From the NCBI GenBank assembly GCA_003963145.1, contig RXJJ01000002.1, positions 1 to 64,000 on the forward strand: a stretch of 64,000 bases of DNA. The letters run 5' to 3'. Positions within the stretch are counted from its first letter, which is position 1, and every line of letters begins with the position of its first letter. Positions 1 through 7,888 of this stretch are shown here, piece after piece. The position numbers were made by a program, and so were the translations under genes. The notes beneath the pieces are model-generated. The model had not been told where the DNA came from. It saw nothing but the letters and a program-made list of their open reading frames with translations, and did no database searches. This DNA comes from Bradyrhizobiaceae bacterium (GTDB lineage: Bacteria; Pseudomonadota; Alphaproteobacteria; Rhizobiales; Xanthobacteraceae).

Positions 1-1361
1 CGATCCTGTGCCTCGTCGGCCCTCCGGGCGTCGGCAAGACCTCGCTTGGCAAGAGCATCGCGAAAGCCACGGGACGCGAGTTCGTGCGCGTGTCGCTGGG
101 CGGCGTGCGGGACGAAGCGGAAATCCGCGGACACCGCCGCACCTATATCGGCTCGATGCCCGGCAAGATCATCCAGTCGATGCGCAAGGCGAAGACCTCT
201 AATCCGCTGTTCCTGCTCGACGAGATCGACAAGATGGGCGCCGATTTCCGCGGCGATCCGTCGTCGGCCCTGCTCGAGGTGCTCGATCCTGAACAGAACG
301 CGACGTTCAACGATCACTACCTCGAGGTGGATTACGATCTGTCCAACGTGATGTTCATCACGACCGCGAATACGCTCAATATTCCCGGGCCGCTGATGGA
401 CCGCATGGAGATCATCCGCATTGCCGGCTACACCGAGAACGAGAAGGTCGAGATCGCCCGCAAGCATCTCATCCCGAACGCGGTGAGCAAGCATGGTCTG
501 ACCGAGAAGGAATTCTCGATCGACGACGCGGCGCTGCTGTTCACGATCCGCCGCTACACCCGCGAAGCGGGCGTGCGTAACCTTGAGCGCGAGCTTTCGA
601 CGCTGGCGCGCAAGGCGGTGAAGGAACTGATGGTCTCGAACAAAAAGACCGTGAAGGTGACCGAAGCCGTGATCGAGGAATTCCTCGGCGTGCCGAAGTA
701 CCGTTACGGCGAGATCGAACAGGACGATCAGGTCGGTGTTGTCACCGGTCTGGCCTGGACCGATGTCGGCGGCGAGCTGCTGACCATCGAAAGCGTGATG
801 ATGCCCGGCAAGGGCCGCATGACGGTGACGGGCAACCTGCGCGACGTGATGAAGGAATCGATCTCTGCGGCGGCGTCCTATGTCCGCTCGCGGGCGATCA
901 ATTACGGCATCGAGCCGCCTCTGTTCGAGAAGCGTGACATTCACGTTCACGTGCCCGAGGGCGCGACGCCGAAGGACGGTCCGTCCGCCGGCGTGGCGAT
1001 GACCACGGCCATCGTCTCGGTGCTGACCGGCATCCCGATCCGCCACGATGTGGCGATGACGGGTGAGATCACGCTGCGCGGACGTGTGCTGCCGATCGGC
1101 GGTCTGAAGGAGAAGCTGTTGGCGGCCGGTCGCGGCGGCATCAAGACGGTCTTCATCCCCGAGGACAACGCCAAGGACCTGACCGAGATTTCGGACGCCA
1201 TCAAGGGCGGTCTCGAAATCATCCCGGTCTCGCGGATGGACGAGGTGCTGGCCAAGGCACTGGTTCGTCCGCCGGTTCCGATCGTGTGGGAAGAGGATAC
1301 CAAGCTGCCGGTGAATCCGGAGGCGGCGGACGAAGCCGCTGGCGGTCTGACCGCTCACTAA
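1..1361 (+). CDS. lon: ATP-dependent protease Lon (3' part)
   Basis: Lon is a cytoplasmic AAA+ serine protease that degrades misfolded and regulatory proteins. The gene enters from the left edge already in frame, with the first whole codon at base 3. The Walker A motif GPPGVGKTS is encoded at about 21-50, and Walker B (FLLDEIDK) follows at about 210-233. The proteolytic domain holds PKDGPSAG, carrying the catalytic serine, near 970-992, and GLKEKLLAA, carrying the catalytic lysine, near 1101-1127. About 450 residues are present of a family length near 800, so the N-terminal substrate-binding domain and the true start lie outside the window. The acidic, alanine-rich tail ends at TAA 1359-1361, just before an intrinsic terminator. 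Confidence 0.98.
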   Translation, partial: ILCLVGPPGVGKTSLGKSIAKATGREFVRVSLGGVRDEAEIRGHRRTYIGSMPGKIIQSMRKAKTSNPLFLLDEIDKMGADFRGDPSSALLEVLDPEQNATFNDHYLEVDYDLSNVMFITTANTLNIPGPLMDRMEIIRIAGYTENEKVEIARKHLIPNAVSKHGLTEKEFSIDDAALLFTIRRYTREAGVRNLERELSTLARKAVKELMVSNKKTVKVTEAVIEEFLGVPKYRYGEIEQDDQVGVVTGLAWTDVGGELLTIESVMMPGKGRMTVTGNLRDVMKESISAAASYVRSRAINYGIEPPLFEKRDIHVHVPEGATPKDGPSAGVAMTTAIVSVLTGIPIRHDVAMTGEITLRGRVLPIGGLKEKLLAAGRGGIKTVFIPEDNAKDLTEISDAIKGGLEIIPVSRMDEVLAKALVRPPVPIVWEEDTKLPVNPEAADEAAGGLTAH

Positions 1362-1380
1362 ACGGCTGATGATCAAAACA

Positions 1381-1408
1381 AAACGGCGCCTGCGGGCGCC
1401 GTTTTTTA
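1381..1408 (+). terminator. intrinsic terminator after lon
   Basis: A GC-rich stem (AACGGCGCC pairing with GGCGCCGTT around a TGCG loop) is followed by a run of T. It lies 20 bases after the lon stop codon and separates lon from the tRNA-Val gene. Confidence 0.9.
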
Positions 1409-1466
1409 TTGTCCGGATAACCTCGCCCGGCTAGAACAGGCCGCTGCGCAATGCTTGCGGCGTCGA

Positions 1467-1543
1467 GGGCGGTTAGCTCAGCTGGTTAGAGCATCTCGTT
1501 TACACCGAGAGGGTCGGGAGTTCGAATCTCTCACCGCCTACCA
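1467..1543 (+). tRNA. tRNA-Val (anticodon UAC)
   Basis: This is a 77-nt cloverleaf with encoded CCA at 1541-1543. The acceptor stem GGGCGGT pairs with ACCGCCT, with a G-U pair at the first position. The D arm (TAGCTCAGCTGGTTAGAGCA) and T loop (TTCGAAT) are canonical. The anticodon stem TCTCG/CGAGA encloses loop TTTACAC, which puts TAC at 1501-1503 and reads GUA-type valine codons. Confidence 0.97.
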
Positions 1544-1565
1544 TTACCCGATTCATTCCCGACTC

Positions 1566-1679
1566 TCATTTCTGGCCGCAGACGGGACGGTTGCAGCCGT
1601 GAGGCCCGGCATGACCTGCCGCCATGCCGAGCCCGAGCAGTGACAGGATGAAAACAAGCTTCAAGACGATTTTGCGCAT
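1566..1679 (-). CDS. small secreted cysteine-containing peptide, 37 aa
   Basis: The gene encodes 37 residues starting MRKIVLKLVFILSLLGLGMA, which is a strong signal peptide, followed by a short mature part that ends with two cysteines (GCNRPVCGQK). A GGAG Shine-Dalgarno sequence lies 7 bases before the ATG at 1677-1679. An upstream in-frame ATG would give a 77-residue protein, but it lacks both a ribosome site and a signal-like N-terminus. The gene runs divergently from the secreted protein at 1876 across a 196-bp spacer. I do not recognise the family. The call rests on the ribosome site plus the signal peptide. Confidence 0.45.
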   Translation of the reverse strand: MRKIVLKLVFILSLLGLGMAAGHAGPHGCNRPVCGQK

Positions 1680-1875
1680 ACCGTTTCTCCATGGGCGTTT
1701 CAGGTAGATACGTTGCAAGACGCAAATAGTCGCAGATGCTACGGCCGCTCTTCCCAGATTGCCCGCCAGGTGCATGATGGTCCGCGCTGCGGTTTCCATA
1801 TCTTGAATGCTCGCTCACGGGCGTGACTGGAAGGCGCACGAAAAAGATTCAGCGATCTTGGGAGAAGGGGTTCGC

Positions 1876-2208
1876 ATGCGGAAAATTCTTGCTGGGATGT
1901 CATTGTTGATCGGTCTGTGCGGCGCGTCGGCAATCGCACACGCTCAGCCATATTATGGATACGGTCCGGGCTACGGGCGGCCTAATTATGGCGGGCCCGC
2001 CTATGGTGGTGGCCCCGGCTATGGCGGGGGCGGAACCTTGTGCGCCTATGAAAATCAGTTCTGCGCGTTCCGCGGGCCGGCGACGGTTCGCTACGGGGCG
2101 CGGGGCCGCTATGTCGTTCGCCGTGCCGTCAATGGCATCCCATGTTCAAACCATGTTTTCGGCGATCCCATACGGGGCGTGCAAAAGCGTTGTTTCGTCA
2201 TGTACTAA
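1876..2208 (+). CDS. secreted Gly/Tyr-rich protein with C-terminal cysteine domain
   Basis: This 110-residue exported protein has a signal peptide at about residues 1-24 (ending AIAHA) and then a low-complexity GYG/GGPAYGG segment of about 35 residues. The C-terminal domain of about 60 residues has spaced cysteines and the phrases CAYENQFCAF, VRYGARGRY and FGDPIRGVQKRC. That pattern of cysteines with a conserved FGDP block resembles a short domain at the ends of various secreted bacterial enzymes and lectin-like proteins (from memory, not searched). The start at 1876 is chosen because a GGAGAAGGGG ribosome site precedes it and the signal peptide begins there. The function is unknown, and an envelope or extracellular location is likely. 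Confidence 0.75.
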   Translation: MRKILAGMSLLIGLCGASAIAHAQPYYGYGPGYGRPNYGGPAYGGGPGYGGGGTLCAYENQFCAFRGPATVRYGARGRYVVRRAVNGIPCSNHVFGDPIRGVQKRCFVMY

Positions 2209-2236
2209 ATTTAGGTCAAAACCATCATTCAGCGCA

Positions 2237-2264
2237 AAATCCCGCATTCGGTGCGGGATTTTTT
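2237..2264 (+). terminator. intrinsic terminator
   Basis: A nine-base-pair stem (AATCCCGCA with TGCGGGATT) around a TTCGG loop is followed by TTTT. It closes the secreted-protein transcription unit, 28 bases after its stop codon. Confidence 0.88.
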
Positions 2265-2423
2265 GCGAAAGAGCGGCGATCGGGCTACTTGCCCTGCCAG
2301 GGAAACCGGTCGCAAGCTGGTTCGAAAGGTTCGGATCTGTCGGGCTCTCTCGCCTCTTGAAAAAATTTGCGGTCTTTCTAAATCCTCGTCCGTCCCGCAA
2401 CGAAAGGAGTGATGGAGGACGAC

Positions 2424-2750
2424 ATGAGCTTGCCGAATCCTGCAGATAACAACGTTTACGACCTGAACGTCATTCTTCACCCGGCTTCGGTTTTCGATCA
2501 TCCCCGCGACGTACTTGCCGATCAAAGCCTTTCTGTCGGGGAGAAACGGGCGATCCTGGCATCCTGGGCCTCGGATGCTGCTTCGGTTGCCTCATGCCCG
2601 GCGCTGCGCAAATTGCCGAACGGCAAGGCCCCGGTTCCGATCGACGATATTCTGGAGGCTCTTGCCAGTCTGGATCACGGGCCGCGCCATCCGCCAGGCG
2701 GGAAGCCTGCGCGGCAGAAATCAGCCGAACGTGTTGCGATAGCGGCGTGA
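2424..2750 (+). CDS. conserved hypothetical protein, 108 aa
   Basis: This is a soluble protein of about 108 residues with no signal peptide or membrane segment. The central block (LSVGEKRAILASWASDA, then LPNGKAPVPIDDILEALASL) looks like a conserved two-helix core and resembles short uncharacterised proteins of Bradyrhizobium relatives. The tail is basic. The ATG at 2424 is preferred over GTG 2409 and ATG 2412, because GGAGG lies 5 bases upstream of it while the earlier starts sit too close to their ribosome site. It converges with pepT, with a shared hairpin between the genes. The function is unknown. Confidence 0.75.
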   Translation: MSLPNPADNNVYDLNVILHPASVFDHPRDVLADQSLSVGEKRAILASWASDAASVASCPALRKLPNGKAPVPIDDILEALASLDHGPRHPPGGKPARQKSAERVAIAA

Positions 2751-2761
2751 GGCCGTCTCAA

Positions 2762-2790
2762 ACCGGCGCGTGTCGAACGCGCCGGTCTTG
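2762..2790. terminator. hairpin between convergent genes
   Basis: A nine-base-pair GC-rich stem (ACCGGCGCG with CGCGCCGGT) has a 7-base loop and lies between the stops of the hypothetical gene at 2750 and pepT at 2797. The T tracts are short on both sides (CTT on +, TTT on -), so it is a weak bidirectional terminator at best. Confidence 0.5.
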
Positions 2791-2796
2791 CGGCGA

Positions 2797-4089
2797 TCAG
2801 GCCCGTTCTTCCCAGATCGCCGCCAGATGCACGATGGTCCGCACCGCCTTTTCCATGTCCTGGATGCTGACCCATTCGAGGCGTGAATGGAACGCGTGTT
2901 CGCCGGCGAAGATGTTGGGGCAGGGTAGCCCCATGAACGACAATCGCGAGCCGTCGGTGCCACCGCGGATGCTTGTTCGGATCGGCGTCATCCCGGCGCG
3001 GCGGATGGCCTCTTCCGCGTTGGCGACGATCTGCGGGTGCTTGTCCAGCACCACTTTCATGTTGCGGTACTGTTCCTTGATGTCGATGCGTGTGGCCGAG
3101 CGTGGAAAGTCCTTCATCACCTCATCGACGATCCCGCGCAACAGAACTTCCTTGTCCTTGAGCCCGGTTTCGGTGAAGTCACGCAGGATGATCTCGATCG
3201 TGGCTTCCTCCAGCGCGCCCGAGATACCGACCGGATGAAGAAAGCCCTCGCGGCCCTCGGTCGTTTCGGGTGAAAGTTCTTTCGGCAGCTTGTCGATGAT
3301 CCGTGCGGCAATCTTGATGGCGTGTTCGATCTTGCCCTTTGCGAAGCCGGGATGCGCGCTGACGCCATGGATATGGATGGTCGCTGCGTCCGCCGAAAAG
3401 CTTTCGTCTTCCAGATGACCCGCGCTTTCACCGTCGAGCGTGTAGGCGACATCGGCACCGAGTTTTTTCAAATCCACCTTGTCCACGCCGCGCCCGATCT
3501 CCTCGTCGGGCGTGAACAGGATTTTGATGACGCCATGCTTGATCTGCGGATTTTCGACGAGCACCTTCACCGCATCCATGATCTCGGCGACGCCGGCCTT
3601 GTCGTCGGCGCCAAGCAGCGTGGTGCCGTCGGTGGTGATGATGTCGTTGCCGATCTGGTCGTTGAGCGCCGGATGTTCGGCGGGACGGATCACCTGCGAT
3701 TTATCGGCCGGCAGCACGATATCGCCGCCCTGATAGTTGCGCACGACCTGCGGCTTCACATCCTTGCCGCTGCAATCGGGCGAGGTGTCCATGTGCGAGC
3801 AGAAGCAGATGACCGGCATCTTCTTCGCGCTGGTCGCCGGAACGGTCGCATAGACATATCCGAAGTCGTCCATATGCGCGTCGGTGAGGCCAAGGTCGCG
3901 CAGCTCCTGCGCCAGCACGCGGCCGAGATTCTTCTGTTTTTCGGTCGATGGAGTCGTGGGCGAAGACGGGTCGGACTGGGTGTCGATCCGGACGTAGCGC
4001 AGAAAGCGCTCAGCGACGGTGTGGTTGTATTCGGGAAGGGCCAATGCCGTACGTTTCAGGACATGGATTTTAAAACAGACCCGCCACAT
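2797..4089 (-). CDS. pepT: peptidase T (tripeptide aminopeptidase)
   Basis: PepT is a cytoplasmic M20B dinuclear zinc peptidase that removes the N-terminal residue of tripeptides. The metal and catalytic motifs are visible: CSHMDTSPD, LLGADDKAG, TPDEEIGRG and FAGEHAFHSR. Homologues are about 408-415 residues. The reading frame from ATG 4087-4089 gives 430, with 15 atypical leading residues, no ribosome site, and a start only six bases from the mature tRNA-Asp end. An alternative TTG at 4042-4044 would give 415 residues with the N-terminus (M)ALPEYNHTVAERFLRYV, closer to the family. The start is therefore uncertain while the identity is firm. It may be co-transcribed with the tRNA-Asp directly upstream. 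Confidence 0.93.
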   Translation of the reverse strand: MWRVCFKIHVLKRTALALPEYNHTVAERFLRYVRIDTQSDPSSPTTPSTEKQKNLGRVLAQELRDLGLTDAHMDDFGYVYATVPATSAKKMPVICFCSHMDTSPDCSGKDVKPQVVRNYQGGDIVLPADKSQVIRPAEHPALNDQIGNDIITTDGTTLLGADDKAGVAEIMDAVKVLVENPQIKHGVIKILFTPDEEIGRGVDKVDLKKLGADVAYTLDGESAGHLEDESFSADAATIHIHGVSAHPGFAKGKIEHAIKIAARIIDKLPKELSPETTEGREGFLHPVGISGALEEATIEIILRDFTETGLKDKEVLLRGIVDEVMKDFPRSATRIDIKEQYRNMKVVLDKHPQIVANAEEAIRRAGMTPIRTSIRGGTDGSRLSFMGLPCPNIFAGEHAFHSRLEWVSIQDMEKAVRTIVHLAAIWEERA

Positions 4090-4100
4090 GAAATGTGGCG
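4082..4100 (-). other. hairpin spanning tRNA-Asp 3' end and trailer
   Basis: A perfect 8-bp inverted repeat (CGCCACAT and ATGTGGCG, 3-base loop) covers the last bases of tRNA-Asp, including its CCA, and the first bases of the trailer, which also hold the longest pepT start codon. In the transcript the tRNA 3' end could pair with the trailer, which might affect 3' processing or hide the ATG at 4087-4089. Confidence 0.55.
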
Positions 4101-4172
4101 CGAGAGACGGGGCTCGAACCCGCGACCTCCGGCGTGACAGGCCGGCACTCTAACCAACTGAGCTACTCCCGC
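4096..4172 (-). tRNA. tRNA-Asp (anticodon GUC)
   Basis: This 77-nt tRNA on the - strand has encoded CCA at 4098-4096. The acceptor stem GCGGGAG pairs with CTCTCGC, followed by discriminator G. The anticodon stem CCGGC/GCCGG encloses CTGTCAC, giving GTC at 4138-4136, which decodes GAC/GAU. The T loop is TTCGAGC. It is directly upstream of pepT on the same strand. Confidence 0.97.
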
Positions 4173-4393
4173 ATGGGTCGAAATGATCGGCCCGCAGACG
4201 ATGGGACTTAAAGGGGGGAACAGGCCAAGTCAAGGTTGTTGCAAATCCTCCTGTGTGGCAGGGTCTTTTCCACTGTTGATGCAAATAAACCGCTATTTAC
4301 GGGCAAAACATCGTAGGCAGCCCCCTGCCGAATCAATTAAGCCCTGATATATCGAAGTTTCCCTACAGCCAGTCCCAACAAGGAGGGTCAAAT

Positions 4394-4693
4394 ATGGCAA
4401 AGAAAGCAGCTACCCCAACCACAGTTACCCTGAAGCACCTTGCCGCGGCTCTGGCCGAAGACCATGAGCTGTCGAAGAAGCAGTCGGAAGCCATCCTCAC
4501 CGACATGGTTGAAAAGATCACCAAGCACCTCAAGAAGGGCGAGCGTATCCGCATTGTCGGCCTCGGCATCCTTCAGGTCCGCAAGCGCGCTGCTCGCATG
4601 GGCCGCAATCCCGCCACCGGCGAACAGATTCACATCAAGGCCAGCAAGAAGGTGGCTTTCCGCGCCGCCAAGGAACTGAAAGAAGCCGTCTGA
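4394..4693 (+). CDS. HU-family DNA-binding protein
   Basis: This 99-residue nucleoid protein belongs to the HU/IHF fold. The N-terminal helices (VTLKHLAAALAEDHELSKKQ) are followed by the beta-arm region, where GRNPATGEQIHIKASKKVAF carries the minor-groove proline arm motif. It has a lysine/alanine-rich N-terminal extension (MAKKAATPTT) relative to the 90-residue E. coli HU. A strong ribosome site AAGGAGGG lies 7 bases before the ATG. The gene is monocistronic, with a terminator at 4718. About 220 bp of comparatively AT-rich sequence precedes it and should contain its promoter. Whether it corresponds to hupA or hupB cannot be told from sequence alone. Confidence 0.95.
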   Translation: MAKKAATPTTVTLKHLAAALAEDHELSKKQSEAILTDMVEKITKHLKKGERIRIVGLGILQVRKRAARMGRNPATGEQIHIKASKKVAFRAAKELKEAV

Positions 4694-4717
4694 TCCTCAG
4701 GCCGGGTTTCATCTTTC

Positions 4718-4750
4718 AACGCCATTCCGGCTCGCCGGGATGGCGTTTTC
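4718..4750 (+). terminator. intrinsic terminator after the HU gene
   Basis: A long stem of 13 pairs including one G-T (AACGCCATTCCGG with CCGGGATGGCGTT, CTCG loop) is followed by TTTC. It lies between the HU gene and the convergent permease gene. The T tail favours use on the + strand. Confidence 0.85.
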
Positions 4751-4756
4751 GTTTGC

Positions 4757-6094
4757 TCAGGCGGACGCGGCGATGCGGGTGCGCTCGACGTGCCACAAGT
4801 ACCAGCACAGCAGCGCCACCGGAATTCCGATCAGCGAGGTCATCACGAAGAACCATTCGAAGCTCATGCGTTCGATCAGAAATCCCGAGAAGCCCGCCAG
4901 GATGCTGCCGGGAAACGCGCAGAGTGAAGTGAGCAGGGCGTATTGGCTCGCCGCATGCTCGGTCGAGGTCAACGTCGACATATAGGTAATGAGCACGATC
5001 GAGGCGAAGGCATAGGCCAGGCTGTCGATGCTCACCGTGATTGCGAACAACCAGAATTCGCCGCCGCCATGATCGCCGTGCACTGCGAGATAGGCGAGGG
5101 AAAGATGGGAGGCCGAGGCGAACACGGTGCCGATCACAAGGCTCGCCATCATGCCGATCCGCGGCACGAGATAGCCGGCCATGAAGGTGCCGGCCAGTGC
5201 GACCCAGAATCCAAACAGCTTCGTCACGGTCGCGATATCGCTGTTGGAATAATGCAGGCTCTTGAACAGCGGCACCGCCATCGCGCTGGAGATATAGCCG
5301 GGCATCCGGAAGCCCGCGATCATGACGAGAATCGGAATGGCCAGCGGTCCCAGACGTTTCATCAGGTCCCGGATCGGCTCGACGATCGTTTCAACAAACC
5401 CGCCGGGCTTTGAGTGCTCCACTCTGTCCGAGGGCGGCTCGGGCGCGAGAAAGGCAGACATCAATCCCGGCAGCATGAAAGCCGCCATGAAAAGATACGC
5501 GGCGCGCCAGCCAAAGGCATCGGCCAGATACAGGGCTCCGGCGCCTGAAACGAGATTGCCGATGCGCCAGCCGATCTCGGCCCATGACGACATCAGCGCC
5601 TGCCGCTCGGGCGGCGCGACGGTGATGCGCCAGCCGTCGATCACGATGTCCTGCGTGGCGCCTGCAAAGCCGAGCGCCAGCGAAAACAGGATGGTCCACC
5701 ATAGCCAATTCGCCGGATCGCCGAACGCGATGCCGGCCAGCGTGACCATCACGGCGAGCTGCGAGACGACGATCCAGCCGCGGCGGCGGCCCAGCAGGCG
5801 GCTGAAGATCGGCGCATCGTAACGGTCGAGGAACGGCGCCCACACGAATTTGAATTTGTAGGCGAGCGTGAGTTCGCTCATCAGGCCGAGAATCTGGATC
5901 GGCACCTTGGCCTCGGAAAGCCAGGCCGATTGGGTGATGTAGACCAGCATGAAGGGGATGCCGGAACTGAAGCCGAGCCCCAGCGCGCCGCCGATGCGCC
6001 GGTCGGTCATCAGATGTCGCAGCGCCATCCGGTCTTCGCCTGCCGGCATCACATGGTTCTGCATGGCCTGTCCTGATTTCCGGTCACGAGCCAA
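4757..6094 (-). CDS. AmpG-like MFS permease
   Basis: This inner-membrane major facilitator of about 445 residues has around 12 hydrophobic segments. It matches the AmpG/PAT branch: GFSSGIPFMLVYITQSAWL in the first segment, then KFKFVWAPFLDR, LGRRRGWIVVSQ and ATQDIVIDGWRI. AmpG proteins import anhydromuropeptides from recycled peptidoglycan and can thereby influence beta-lactamase induction. Alphaproteobacteria often have several paralogues with unproven substrates. No ampC or ampR gene is nearby. The start may be ATG 6094 or one of the in-frame ATGs shortly downstream (for example 6064), since the membrane part begins only near residue 30. It is divergent from the dehydrogenase gene at 6239. 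Confidence 0.85.
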   Translation of the reverse strand: MARDRKSGQAMQNHVMPAGEDRMALRHLMTDRRIGGALGLGFSSGIPFMLVYITQSAWLSEAKVPIQILGLMSELTLAYKFKFVWAPFLDRYDAPIFSRLLGRRRGWIVVSQLAVMVTLAGIAFGDPANWLWWTILFSLALGFAGATQDIVIDGWRITVAPPERQALMSSWAEIGWRIGNLVSGAGALYLADAFGWRAAYLFMAAFMLPGLMSAFLAPEPPSDRVEHSKPGGFVETIVEPIRDLMKRLGPLAIPILVMIAGFRMPGYISSAMAVPLFKSLHYSNSDIATVTKLFGFWVALAGTFMAGYLVPRIGMMASLVIGTVFASASHLSLAYLAVHGDHGGGEFWLFAITVSIDSLAYAFASIVLITYMSTLTSTEHAASQYALLTSLCAFPGSILAGFSGFLIERMSFEWFFVMTSLIGIPVALLCWYLWHVERTRIAASA

Positions 6095-6123
6095 TCAAAC
6101 TAACACGGTCATATGATGCTGGC

Positions 6124-6152
6124 TTGAATCGTAAAATCATACCCGGGATAGA
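6124..6152 (+). promoter_or_regulatory. possible promoter of the tartrate dehydrogenase gene
   Basis: TTGAAT and GATAGA are separated by 17 bases, about 87 bases before the start codon at 6239 and inside the 144-bp divergent spacer. The -35 box is fair and the -10 box is weak. Confidence 0.35.
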
Positions 6153-6238
6153 GCGGGGCATTTGCAGGCAGGGTGCGGTTTCCTGTATGGCTAGCCTCGG
6201 TTCTCAAGCCCGCTCATGATAACGATAAGGGAAGCGCA

Positions 6239-7330
6239 ATGTCCAAGGCACCGTCAGGCACCAACCGCAAATACCGTCTCGCGATCATTCCGGGCGACGG
6301 CATCGGCAAGGAAGTGGTGCCGGAGGGCGTGCGTGTGCTGGAAGCCGCGGCGAAGAAGTTCAAGTTCGATCTGCAACTCGATGACTTCGATTTCGCGTCC
6401 TGCGACTATTACCAGAAGCACGGGCAGATGATGCCGGACGACTGGAAGGAGCAGATCGGTCACCACGATGCGATCTTCTTCGGCGCGGTCGGCATGCCGA
6501 GTATCGTGCCGGATCACGTCTCGCTATGGGGCTCGCTGATCAAATTCCGCCGAGAGTTTGATCAGTATGTCAACCTGCGCCCGGTGCGGCTGATGCCCGG
6601 CGTTCCCTCGCCGCTGAAGGACCGCAAGCCGGGCGACATCGACTTCTTTGTGGTGCGCGAGAATACCGAGGGCGAATATTCCTCGATCGGCGGGAAGATG
6701 TTCCCGGACACCGACCGCGAAGTCGTGATGCAGCAGACCATCATGTCGCGCATCGGCGTAGATCGTATTCTCAAATTCGCGTTCGAACTGGCGCAGAGCC
6801 GGCCGAAAAAGCACCTGACCTCAGCCACCAAGTCCAACGGTATCTCGATCACGATGCCCTATTGGGACGAGCGAGTGGAGGCGATGGCGAAGAATTTCCC
6901 CGGCGTGCGCTGGGACAAGTATCACATTGACATTCTGGTCGCGCATTTCGTGCTCAACCCCGACCGTTTCGACGTCGTGGTGGGTTCGAACCTGTTTGGC
7001 GACATCCTGTCGGACCTCGGCCCGGCCTGCACCGGCACCATCGGGATCGCGCCTTCGGGCAGCCTCAACCCGGAACGCAAGTTTCCCTCGCTGTTCGAGC
7101 CGGTCCATGGCTCCGCTCCCGATATCGCGGGGCAGGGGATTGCCAATCCCGTCGCGCAAATCTGGTCTGCGGCCATGATGCTCGACCATCTGGGTGAACC
7201 TGAAGCGGCCAAAGCCATTGTCTCTGTGGTCGAGAAGGTTCTGGCGGAGGAAAAACTGCGAACCCGTGACCTTGGCGGCAAGGCCGATACCGTGGCCTGC
7301 GGCAAGGCGGTTGCGGACGCGCTGGCCTGA
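6239..7330 (+). CDS. tartrate dehydrogenase / D-malate dehydrogenase family protein
   Basis: This 363-residue NAD-dependent beta-hydroxyacid oxidative decarboxylase belongs to the isocitrate/isopropylmalate dehydrogenase superfamily. It shows IIPGDGIGKEVV near the N-terminus, the substrate arginine region (VNLRPVRLMPGV), FVVRENTEGEYSSIGG, the metal-binding GSNLFGDILSDLGPA and the NAD-site LFEPVHGSAPDIAGQ. The YYQKHGQMMPDDW region and the VRENTEGEYSSIGG phrase point to the tartrate dehydrogenase/D-malate dehydrogenase group rather than LeuB or Icd. Members act on tartrate, D-malate or isopropylmalate, so the substrate is not fixed. ATG 6239 is chosen because AAGGGAAG lies 5 bases upstream. It precedes the nuo promoter in the same direction but is probably a separate unit. 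Confidence 0.88.
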   Translation: MSKAPSGTNRKYRLAIIPGDGIGKEVVPEGVRVLEAAAKKFKFDLQLDDFDFASCDYYQKHGQMMPDDWKEQIGHHDAIFFGAVGMPSIVPDHVSLWGSLIKFRREFDQYVNLRPVRLMPGVPSPLKDRKPGDIDFFVVRENTEGEYSSIGGKMFPDTDREVVMQQTIMSRIGVDRILKFAFELAQSRPKKHLTSATKSNGISITMPYWDERVEAMAKNFPGVRWDKYHIDILVAHFVLNPDRFDVVVGSNLFGDILSDLGPACTGTIGIAPSGSLNPERKFPSLFEPVHGSAPDIAGQGIANPVAQIWSAAMMLDHLGEPEAAKAIVSVVEKVLAEEKLRTRDLGGKADTVACGKAVADALA

Positions 7331-7431
7331 TCCGATCGGGTCCCGGTCCGATCTCCGCAGACGGCCCGGCTTCCGGCGTTGATGCGCTGGAGTAGGGCAA
7401 AAGGTGCAATCCACTGTCGCGAAGCCTTGTC

Positions 7432-7460
7432 TTGCCCTCCGTGTTGCGCTGCGCTATTCC
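7432..7460 (+). promoter_or_regulatory. candidate promoter of the nuo operon
   Basis: TTGCCC and TATTCC are separated by 17 bases, about 60 bases before the nuoA start. This is the best -35/-10 pair in the 190-bp gap between the dehydrogenase and nuoA. Confidence 0.45.
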
Positions 7461-7477
7461 CTTCGAACCATTCCAAT

Positions 7478-7497
7478 GTTCCGCGAATCCGCGGAAC
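7478..7497 (+). promoter_or_regulatory. inverted repeat in the nuo leader
   Basis: A perfect 8-bp inverted repeat (GTTCCGCG, AATC spacer, CGCGGAAC) sits between the candidate nuo promoter and the nuoA ribosome site. It could be an operator or a 5'-UTR hairpin. There is no T tract, so it is not an intrinsic terminator. Confidence 0.45.
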
Positions 7498-7522
7498 AGC
7501 CATGTCGCGCGAGGGGTCCCCG

Positions 7523-7888
7523 ATGGGCGGAATCCTGCAGAACTATCTGCCACTTGTGGTTTTCATCGGCGTCGCGACCGTGATCGGTCTGGCGCTTCTG
7601 GTGGCCCCGTTTCTGGTCGCCTACCAGCAGCCCGACCCGGAAAAACTCTCCGCCTATGAATGCGGCTTCAATGCTTTCGACGACGCCCGCATGAAATTCG
7701 ATGTGCGGTTCTATCTGGTCGCGATCCTGTTCATCATTTTCGATCTGGAAGTCGCCTTCCTGTTTCCCTGGGCGATCACATTCGGCAAGCTCGGTGCGGC
7801 CGGCTTCTGGTCGATGATCGTGTTCCTGGCTGTCTTGACCATCGGTTTCGCCTATGAGTGGAAAAAGGGTGCGCTCGAATGGGATTGA
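7523..7888 (+). CDS. nuoA: NADH-quinone oxidoreductase subunit A
   Basis: NuoA is a three-helix membrane subunit at the junction between the quinone site and the proton-pumping arm of complex I. The 121-residue protein has the signature [20 protein letters not shown] after the first helix, and the conserved acidic [12 protein letters not shown] in the second. The ATG at 7523 is chosen because GAGGGG precedes it by 6 bases and the first helix begins a few residues later; an earlier ATG at 7502 is possible. It is the first gene of the nuo operon and overlaps nuoB by 10 bases. Confidence 0.96.
   Translation: MGGILQNYLPLVVFIGVATVIGLALLVAPFLVAYQQPDPEKLSAYECGFNAFDDARMKFDVRFYLVAILFIIFDLEVAFLFPWAITFGKLGAAGFWSMIVFLAVLTIGFAYEWKKGALEWD

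Noticed and set aside
4757-6094. Beta-lactam resistance locus
   Set aside because: The AmpG-like permease stands alone with no beta-lactamase or ampR gene; peptidoglycan recycling is the simpler reading.
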